Assembly: GCA_964425185.1 (NCBI GenBank)
Contig: CAYRKX010000001.1
Location: 28,033-92,032, forward strand
Length of the DNA: 64,000 bases
Direction: 5' to 3'
Source of the DNA: RUG420 sp964425185
GTDB lineage: Bacteria > Bacillota > Clostridia > Oscillospirales > Acutalibacteraceae
Position 1 is the stretch's first letter. Each line of letters starts with the position of its first letter. The notes beneath the pieces are model-generated. The model did not search any database, was not told the DNA's origin, and worked only from the letters and a program-made list of their open reading frames with translations. A program made the translations under genes and the position numbers. Shown here in pieces: positions 59,223 to 64,000 of the stretch.

Positions 59223-60227
59223 TTATGCCATGTGAGCACGGAAGAAGCTGCACTCATCATCGTTGCAGATCTTGGCATCCGGGGACTTAATGTTGCAGTG
59301 GAACACATGACCCAGCTGGTTCTTCTGAGAACCATACAATTTATAAGTAAAGGGGACATTGTGTTCCGAAAGGCACTTGGCCATAATGGGAGCCTGCATT
59401 TTCAGGAAGTCTCCGGTTGCAGTCATAATGTAGGTCGGTGGATAATCAGAAGTAACCCAGTTAACCGCTGAGAGCATCTTCAGTTCGTCCTGAGTTCCCC
59501 AGTCCGGAAGGTAAACTTTAAAAATTCCTTTCATCATGTCCATATTGGCCACCGATGGATCAGAGAAATCATAGACACCGCAGTTCAGAGCTATGGCATT
59601 GAGCTTCAGGCCTTTGGGCACCTTAAAGGAATATTTTGCTGCGTATTCCGGATTAGTGAGAATAGCCGCATAGCAGGCAAGCCCCTGTCCACCTGCGGAA
59701 TCTCCGAGTGCAAACAGATTTTTCGTGTCAAATCCGTATTTTTTCGCATTCTTAAGGATCCAGGAGAAGACCGAGTTGGTGTCCTCCAGTGGAGCCGGGA
59801 ATTTATAGGCCGGAGCCAGGCGGTACGTATAGTTGACAACGGCAAAGCCGCGCTGCGCCAGGTTCATGCAGTAATACTGGTATCGCTCCTTATCTCCATA
59901 AACCCAACCGCCTCCGTGGTAGCTGACTATAACCGGAAGCTTTTTATTCCCCGCCTTTTTCGGGCGATATACGTCCAAGACATTGTATTTTTTGTCTGAG
60001 GCGTACTGAATATCATCATACCGTTTAATATCGGCTGGAGTTTTCAGACCGGCATCCCGCACATCATCACCCTTCTTGAACATCTGACGGATGGTGTCAG
60101 CGGTTTTATCCCCACTGATTTCTTCCCCGGGCGTCGGGCCGCTTTTCTTTGCAGCATACCCCGGAATACAGAAGAAGCAGGCTGCAAGCATAACTACAGT
60201 CAGAAAAATAGCAAATGTTTTTTTCAT
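59223..60227 (-). CDS. Secreted esterase-type alpha/beta hydrolase
   Basis: The 334-residue protein has an N-terminal signal with LAAC (lipobox-like) then PGYAA. It belongs to the HSL/carboxylesterase branch: oxyanion HGGG (104-107), nucleophile Ser177 in GDSAGGQ, Asp in TATGDFLKM and His in QLGHVFHCN. Five cysteines in the mature chain are unusual for a secreted protein of this group. GAGGTG precedes the ATG. It is first in the leftward secreted-enzyme group (gap to the next gene 159 bases) and lies opposite a TetR gene. Confidence 0.85.
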   Translation of the reverse strand: MKKTFAIFLTVVMLAACFFCIPGYAAKKSGPTPGEEISGDKTADTIRQMFKKGDDVRDAGLKTPADIKRYDDIQYASDKKYNVLDVYRPKKAGNKKLPVIVSYHGGGWVYGDKERYQYYCMNLAQRGFAVVNYTYRLAPAYKFPAPLEDTNSVFSWILKNAKKYGFDTKNLFALGDSAGGQGLACYAAILTNPEYAAKYSFKVPKGLKLNAIALNCGVYDFSDPSVANMDMMKGIFKVYLPDWGTQDELKMLSAVNWVTSDYPPTYIMTATGDFLKMQAPIMAKCLSEHNVPFTYKLYGSQKNQLGHVFHCNIKSPDAKICNDDECSFFRAHMA

Positions 60228-60430
60228 CTCATATCACCTCAACCATTATTCTAGTTGTTAAGCAGGAAGAAGATAACAGTCAAAATGGACAAAAAAAGTT
60301 TCCATTTTTTTACCAGTAAAAAAGAGGCTTGTTTTATCTGTAACGTTTCAAGTTCTTGGACACATGCCCAATGTTTTGTTCGGCTTTGGCCGTACAAAAA
60401 TATTAAAATGTCCAAGTTTCAGTACAATAT

Positions 60431-60459
60431 TTGACAAAATTGTCAGGTAACTATAGAAT
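60431..60459 (+). promoter_or_regulatory. Strong rightward promoter far upstream of the TetR gene
   Basis: TTGACA (60431-60436), 17-bp spacer, TAGAAT (60454-60459). It would give the TetR message a leader of about 380 bases, or a separate small RNA. Confidence 0.6.
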
Positions 60460-60787
60460 TGCAGTAGATTATATGGTAGACTATCAAAATCTTATAAACT
60501 GATATTTGATAGAGCCGGAAGGCCCTAAAATAACAGTAAGGGCTCCGATATCATCTGATACCGAAGCCGATACTGAAGGAAAAAATAGGGGATAAATGAG
60601 ACAAGTCCAATTCATGATTCCGGAAAAGTAAGGAGAAACTCTTTCGTTTCAACTGAACTGGATTACAATTCTTATTATACGAATTTTTGTAAAACAATGA
60701 ATGGCAACTTTTCAAAATTACGCCCTTTTCTGAACAAAATCCTCTTTCGTTGTTCATTTCCTTATCAAATCAGTCATTTTTGATGAC

Positions 60788-60823
60788 CGGACAAATAGAG
60801 TATATTCCAATATGTATTGTCCG
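60788..60823. promoter_or_regulatory. Candidate TetR operator
   Basis: CGGACAA (60788-60794) and TTGTCCG (60817-60823) form an inverted repeat around an inner ATATTCCAATAT sequence, 26 bases before the TetR start codon. Confidence 0.5.
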
Positions 60824-60848
60824 ATTTTCTTTTATATTGGAGCTTAAC

Positions 60849-61445
60849 ATGGAAAAGAAATCAACCGACCGCCGCGTTCGCTACACCAAGCTGGTTCTGA
60901 AACAGACCCTGATGCAGATGCTGCAGGAAAAACCGCTCAAAAAAATCAGCACAAGTGAGCTCTGTCGACGGGCCGATATCAGCCGAAACACATTCTATAC
61001 GTACTACCGAGACCCGGAAGAGCTTCTGCAGATTCTCATGGACAAGTTCAGCCAGAGACTTTATGAGACTGTTCTAAATCAGCTTGAGATTCCAGACATC
61101 CTCAAAGCCGCCAATGCCATCTGTGACCTCATCAAATCCGAGCCGGAACTCTCGAAATGGCTCCTCACCCACCTGCAGAACAGTAAGTTTGTCACAAAAG
61201 CCATCGATGTAGCCCGAGACCGTGTCAGCTCTTACTATCGCAAAGCCCTCCCGGATCTTACCGAGCACGACATGGAGTATGTGTTTAACTATATGTGTTA
61301 TGGAACACTCCACATGCTCCTCACCTGGGTTAATAGCGGTCTTATCGAGCCCTCAGAGGATGTGGCCCAGAAAATCTACGATCTCAACGAGATGATCTTC
61401 GACGGCGTTGCTAAAGCTCTCAGCCAGAAAAACAGTCAGCAATAA
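60849..61445 (+). CDS. TetR-family transcriptional regulator
   Basis: This 198-residue regulator has the TetR helix-turn-helix at about 15-58 (TLMQMLQEKPLKKISTSELCRRADI, SRNTFYTYYRDPEELL) and an all-helical C-terminal domain of the type seen in the DhaS-like group. ATG 60849 with GGAG upstream is chosen; the frame is open for 33 more codons but these overlap the operator-like repeat. It is divergent from the secreted esterase/bicupin group and is the likely regulator of it. The ligand is unknown. Confidence 0.85.
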   Translation: MEKKSTDRRVRYTKLVLKQTLMQMLQEKPLKKISTSELCRRADISRNTFYTYYRDPEELLQILMDKFSQRLYETVLNQLEIPDILKAANAICDLIKSEPELSKWLLTHLQNSKFVTKAIDVARDRVSSYYRKALPDLTEHDMEYVFNYMCYGTLHMLLTWVNSGLIEPSEDVAQKIYDLNEMIFDGVAKALSQKNSQQ

Positions 61446-61458
61446 CAGTCAAAACTCA

Positions 61459-61492
61459 ACCGGAGTGCAGATCCCCTGCTCTCCGGTTTTTT
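61459..61492 (+). terminator. Terminator of the TetR gene
   Basis: ACCGGAG (61459-61465) pairs with CTCCGGT (61481-61487), with an inner GCA/TGC pair, followed by TTTTTC. Confidence 0.85.
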
Positions 61493-61649
61493 CTTACAGT
61501 TTTTGAAACTTTTTCCGAGCTACTTTGAAAACTGGAAACTCTCCGAGATTTCCAGCACCCTGGGTATAAAGGAAAGCACCGTAAAAACAACACTCTACCG
61601 TGCTCTGAAGAAACTGAAAATCGACTTCACTGAAGGGAGTGCTGAATAA
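61493..61649 (+). pseudogene. Remnant of an ECF sigma factor (region 4 only)
   Basis: Only the last 50 codons remain. They read LKLFPSYFENWKLSEISS, then TLGIKESTVKTTLYRALKKL and end EGSAE-stop, which is the sigma region 4 helix-turn-helix of ECF factors of the SigV type. Regions 2 and 3 and the start are missing; the remnant begins right after the TetR terminator. The stop overlaps the next start as TAATG, preserving the usual sigma/anti-sigma coupling. Confidence 0.75.
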
Positions 61650-62070
61650 TGGATCCAAAACTGAATCGCATGAAAGAAGAATATCAGAATATCCCCGTAC
61701 CCGAGGAGCTCGAGCTGAAAGTTCGGCAGTCCATCCAAAACGCCAAAAAGGAAAAAAGCACAGCGGTTGGAACGCATGGACCAAGACACTGACTGGCATT
61801 GCCACTGTCCCCATCGTCTTTGTCGGTCTTATTAACTGCAGCGCGACCATCAACCAGGCATTTGCCCAAACACCGATCCTGGGTCCGATTACTCAGGGTT
61901 TCACCTTCAAATCTGTCACCAAGGATACACAGTTCTACGTAAACCAGGACGGAAATCTTGTCCTTGTATTCAACCAGGGCGATGTAGCTCCCATGTATAT
62001 GGGTGTCTGCGAGTTCGTTATTCCCAACAATATCGTACATCATGTCGAAAAAGCGGCTTACCTTCATTGA
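61649..62070 (+). pseudogene. Degenerate RsiV-type anti-sigma factor (DUF3298/DUF4163)
   Basis: It starts MDPKLNRMKEEYQNIPVPEE, the typical cytoplasmic start of clostridial RsiV-like anti-sigma factors, but runs into a stop after 47 codons. A one-base shift within the A-rich tract AAAAAGGAAAAAAG (61745-61758) brings in the membrane helix (TGIATVPIVFVGLI) and AFAQTPILGPITQGFTF. From there the sequence jumps to DTQFYVNQDGNLVLVFNQGD and APMYMG...EFVIP, the extreme C-terminus of the family; the roughly 150 residues normally between are deleted. Two independent lesions mark it as dead. Confidence 0.8.
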
Positions 62071-62095
62071 CATTTGATTTGCAAAAAACTATGCT
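62067..62095 (+). promoter_or_regulatory. Promoter of the small secreted protein operon
   Basis: TTGACA (62067-62072), 17-bp spacer, TATGCT (62090-62095). It overlaps the stop codon of the anti-sigma remnant. Confidence 0.7.
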
Positions 62096-62140
62096 AAAAA
62101 TTGAGGAAATATGAGAAAAAAGTGAAAGAAGGTAAGCTCG

Positions 62141-62566
62141 ATGAGGAAATTTTTTTCTGTGCTTCTTGCCCTCGCTGTCATAGCTGCTATGGCTGTCTCT
62201 GTCTCCGCTGCCAGCACTAAGATAACCACTGTGCCCGGCAGCCAGCAGGTCGTTATTCCCAAAGCGGATTCGCCAAAGAATAGTGAACTGAAGATGATTG
62301 ACAGCCAGAATGCCAAAACTTCCGCAAAGCCTGGCGCCAGCGGGACTAAAGCCGCAGTAGATGCCAGCAGCGTCGGCGCAGACAGCAGCAAGAATACCGA
62401 TTTTGTTCATGTTCCGGTAGACTTTCAATTCTTCGGACCAGTCGGTCTCTCAGATGTCGGCTCGGACAATGTCACCTACAAAGGAAATCCCTACATTTTT
62501 GTCAAGGGCGCCGATGTAGATGTAGACGTCAATGTCAATGTCCTGGCCAATCAGGTAAAGAACTAA
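62141..62566 (+). CDS. Small secreted protein A of a local family
   Basis: This 141-residue protein has a signal peptide (about 1-23, SVSAAS), a low-complexity Ser/Ala/Lys region (to about 85) and a conserved C-terminal block VHVPVDFQFFGPVGLSDVGS, then YKGNPYIFVKG, ending in alternating Val/Asp (DVDVDVNVNVL). The block recurs in the next two genes. No known domain is recognised. GAAGGT precedes the ATG. It is first in a two-gene operon with the next gene. Confidence 0.75.
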   Translation: MRKFFSVLLALAVIAAMAVSVSAASTKITTVPGSQQVVIPKADSPKNSELKMIDSQNAKTSAKPGASGTKAAVDASSVGADSSKNTDFVHVPVDFQFFGPVGLSDVGSDNVTYKGNPYIFVKGADVDVDVNVNVLANQVKN

Positions 62567-62582
62567 GGGAGGACTGGTAACC

Positions 62583-63008
62583 ATGAAAAAAGTATTCGCC
62601 GTTATTCTGGCCCTGATGCTCGCTGTAACCGGCATGGCAGTCTCTGTTTCAGCAGCCAGTGTGAAGACAACAGATAACAATGTGAAGACACAGGCTTCAG
62701 GCCGGGCCCAGCTCGGGAAGAAAACCGGTGCCAAGGCCTCCGGAGAGAAGAAAGATAAGTCCAAGACCAGCGAGGTCAGCGGCACTCTCGCCTCTCCCGC
62801 TGACACCAGCGTTTATGGTGGAAAAGCCGGTGAAAACCTGGACTTTGTCAATATTCCGGTCAGCGTAGAAGCCTACGGACCTGTTGAGCTGGAGCATGTC
62901 GGTTCCGGTGCGGAAAATATCCACGGAAACCCGGCAGTCTACTTTGAGGACAGCAAAATGCACATTGGTGTCGATGCCAACGTTATGGGTCAGCAGGCCC
63001 ATCTGTAA
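62583..63008 (+). CDS. Small secreted protein B of the same family
   Basis: Also 141 residues, with a signal peptide (about 1-25, SVSAAS), a Lys/Gly/Ser-rich linker and the C-terminal block VNIPVSVEAYGPVELEHVGS, then ENIHGNPAVYFEDSKMHIGV. The N-V/I-x-x-x-P-V strand, the HVGSG turn and the HGNP element align with both neighbours. GGAGG lies upstream of the ATG, and the gap to protein A is 16 bases. A strong terminator follows. Function unknown. Confidence 0.75.
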   Translation: MKKVFAVILALMLAVTGMAVSVSAASVKTTDNNVKTQASGRAQLGKKTGAKASGEKKDKSKTSEVSGTLASPADTSVYGGKAGENLDFVNIPVSVEAYGPVELEHVGSGAENIHGNPAVYFEDSKMHIGVDANVMGQQAHL

Positions 63009-63029
63009 ACCAAAATTTCACAATCTGCA

Positions 63030-63063
63030 AATCCCGGAAGTCAAAAAACTTCCGGGATTTTTT
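63030..63063 (+). terminator. Terminator after secreted protein B
   Basis: AATCCCGGAAGT (63030-63041) pairs perfectly with ACTTCCGGGATT (63048-63059), then TTTTC. Confidence 0.9.
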
Positions 63064-63174
63064 CTGTCTGTACCAGACAAAGTAAAGCCTGATGTCATGG
63101 TATTTCAGAACTGTTCGGGGTATCTTTGACAATTGAAAAAGGGTCTCCGACCCCTGCAGAAAGGATTTGATTCA

Positions 63175-63729
63175 ATGAAGAGAAAAACAACAAGGGCAGC
63201 TCTGGCTGTCATTCTCGGCGCCGTCCTCATCCTGTGTGTTACTGTGGTACCTGTATTTGCCGGAACCATGGCTACCGATGACAACGGCTCCACCAGTATG
63301 GACATGCCGGCTACCGTCTCCCCTGCACGCCCGAAGCGCCCTGACTCCATGAACGGTCTGATTGGCATTCTCCATGATCCCAGCCAGACTAAAGAGTCAC
63401 AGGAAGCTCCGGCAGCACCAAAAAGACCAGACCCCATGAACGAACTCATGGGTCAGATCTTAAGACCTAGCCGAAATTCCACCTCGAACGATGAACTGGT
63501 TCACGCCGGAAATGGGAATGAAAATATTCATGGAATTGTAGAAGTACCTGTTGACCTGTCCCATATTGGAACTGGAAACGAAAATGTGCATGGTATTGTG
63601 GAAGTTCCCCTGGATATTTCGAATATTGGTGAAGGCAACAACAATATTCATGGCAATCCGAATATCACAGTCAGAGATAACAATCTCAATATCAACCTGT
63701 TGACCATTCAGGTTTCTTCCCAAAAGTAA
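63175..63729 (+). CDS. Small secreted repeat protein C of the same family
   Basis: This 184-residue protein has a signal peptide (about 1-29, VFAGT) and a Pro/Arg-rich middle with a duplicated element (RPDSMNGLIGILHDPSQ and RPDPMNELMGQILRPSR). It ends with three copies of a repeat of about 22 residues: GNGNENIHGIVEVPVDLSHI, GTGNENVHGIVEVPLDISNI and GEGNNNIHGNPNITVRDNNL. The repeats are the expanded form of the C-terminal block of proteins A and B. ATG 63175 follows AAAGGA; an earlier in-frame ATG lacks a ribosome site. Function unknown; a beta-solenoid or amyloid-like matrix protein is a guess. Confidence 0.75.
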   Translation: MKRKTTRAALAVILGAVLILCVTVVPVFAGTMATDDNGSTSMDMPATVSPARPKRPDSMNGLIGILHDPSQTKESQEAPAAPKRPDPMNELMGQILRPSRNSTSNDELVHAGNGNENIHGIVEVPVDLSHIGTGNENVHGIVEVPLDISNIGEGNNNIHGNPNITVRDNNLNINLLTIQVSSQK

Positions 63730-63755
63730 CGTAGATTCTCAGAAATAAAAAACGT

Positions 63756-63790
63756 CCCGGAGAATCAGGACTTAGATTCTCCGGGGTCCT
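63756..63790 (+). terminator. Terminator after secreted protein C
   Basis: CCCGGAGAATC (63756-63766) pairs with GATTCTCCGGG (63775-63785), followed by the pyrimidine-rich GTCCTTCTT. Confidence 0.75.
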
Positions 63791-63833
63791 TCTTATTCAG
63801 AAATTTTGCTGCGCCTAAAAATGGGCAAAAAAA

Positions 63834-63909
63834 TGGAGCGGATTACGGGGGTCGAACCCGCTACCTCCACCTTGGCAAGGTGGCGCTCTACCAAATGAGC
63901 TAAATCCGC
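63834..63909 (-). tRNA. tRNA-Gly (anticodon GCC)
   Basis: Minus strand: acceptor GCGGATT/AATCCGC, anticodon stem CCACC/GGTGG with loop TTGCCAA (GCC at 34-36), T arm GCGGG-TTCGACC-CCCGT, CCA encoded at 63834-63836. Confidence 0.95.
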
Positions 63910-63918
63910 ACAAAAAAA

Positions 63919-63995
63919 TGGCGACCCGGATCGGGATCGAACCGACGACCTCTAGCGTGACAGGCTAGCGTTCTAACCAGCTGAACTACCGGGCC
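63919..63995 (-). tRNA. tRNA-Asp (anticodon GTC)
   Basis: Minus strand: acceptor GGCCCGG/CCGGGTC, anticodon stem CTAGC/GCTAG with loop CTGTCAC (GTC at 34-36), T arm GTCGG-TTCGATC-CCGAT, CCA encoded at 63919-63921. It lies 9 bases upstream of tRNA-Gly, so both are processed from one transcript. Confidence 0.95.
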
Positions 63996-64000
63996 ACATT

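Larger units (their letters stand above)
60228..60848. promoter_or_regulatory. 621-bp intergenic regulatory region
   Basis: This A/T-rich region separates the divergent esterase and TetR genes. It contains TGGACA/TGTCC half sites, including the inverted pair CTTGGACA (60355-60362) and TGTCCAAG (60409-60416), the dyad TGACAA-AA-TTGTCA (60432-60445), a rightward promoter at 60431, a hairpin-forming segment around 60508-60560 (GGCCCT/AGGGC) and a CGGACAA/TTGTCCG pair before the TetR gene. No credible protein gene is seen in it. Confidence 0.6.

Noticed and set aside
56999..60227. LAAC sequences in two exported proteins taken as proof of lipoproteins
   Set aside because: Both also have good ordinary signal peptidase sites further on (SFAAG, GYAAK), so lipidation cannot be decided from sequence.
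60508..60600. Hairpin-rich segment compared with known riboswitch classes
   Set aside because: I could not match it to a conserved riboswitch core; it is kept only as a possible structured leader.
60551..60757. 68-residue open frame on the minus strand in the TetR/esterase intergenic region
   Set aside because: No ribosome site, composition like non-coding AT-rich DNA, and it overlaps the promoter and repeat elements of the region.
61639..62070. 143-residue continuous frame as an intact gene
   Set aside because: Its first 40 residues are an out-of-frame reading of the sigma tail and anti-sigma start; only the rest is family-like, so it is part of a pseudogene.

Overview
The window looks like a chromosomal segment of a Gram-positive, Bacillota-type bacterium, most likely from a clostridial or related host-associated lineage. 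The signs are a PolC-type replicative polymerase, strong AGGAGG ribosome sites, several TTG starts, the MEP isoprenoid gene order pyrH-frr-uppS-cdsA / dxr-rseP-ispG-polC, a MoxR-DUF58-transglutaminase cluster and a CsoR-CopA copper operon. I cannot name the genus. I see no prophage, insertion sequence, CRISPR array or plasmid function.

Layout. 1-5.9 kb: the end of a CPBP membrane protease, tRNA-Arg, a secreted staphylococcal-type lipase, three small helical LEA-like proteins, a TrpB2-type tryptophan synthase and a phosphodiesterase. 5.9-11.1 kb: the leftward operon polA-rimI-tsaD-rfbB. 11.1-19.3 kb: housekeeping genes (dusB, a flavin-type oxidase, a patatin, a double CMD protein, a TMEM175-like channel, metG-tatD, a Nudix protein). 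19.4-28.7 kb: a secreted GH2 glycosidase with an NCS1-like permease, then araA-araB-araD with an AraC-family regulator. 28.8-36.0 kb: dxr-rseP-ispG-polC. 36.2-43.7 kb: accessory genes (two membrane-anchored and one secreted YD-like protein, HxlR with a ring-cleaving dioxygenase, a FeoA-FeoB fusion divergent from a TetR regulator) separating dxr from cdsA-uppS-frr-pyrH (43.7-46.8 kb). 46.8-52.3 kb: the transglutaminase-like/DUF58/MoxR cluster and a PAP2 phosphatase. 52.3-55.3 kb: csoR-copA with a fused CopZ domain. 55.4-64 kb: a secreted cystatin-like protein, tcdA, an operon of a secreted bicupin and two secreted alpha/beta hydrolases with a divergent TetR gene, the wreck of an ECF sigma/anti-sigma pair, three related small secreted proteins, and tRNA-Gly and tRNA-Asp.

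How the genes work together. The housekeeping blocks cover replication (PolC, Pol I), isoprenoid precursor and undecaprenyl carrier synthesis (Dxr, IspG, UppS), phospholipid precursor synthesis (CdsA), translation and tRNA modification (Frr, MetG, TsaD, TcdA, DusB). TsaD and TcdA are successive players in t6A/ct6A formation. The accessory blocks handle arabinose, a beta-glycoside, ferrous iron and copper, and export an unusual number of secreted proteins.

The most notable observations are a PolC that cleanly lacks its inserted 3'-5' proofreading domain; a CopA whose C-terminal CopZ domain keeps an internal ribosome site and ATG; a tandem family of small secreted repeat proteins beside a collapsed sigma/anti-sigma locus; a secreted two-domain cystatin-like protein with a canonical QIVAG motif; paired perfect operators in overlapping feo promoters; and a transglutaminase-like protein whose nucleophile appears to be replaced by Gln.
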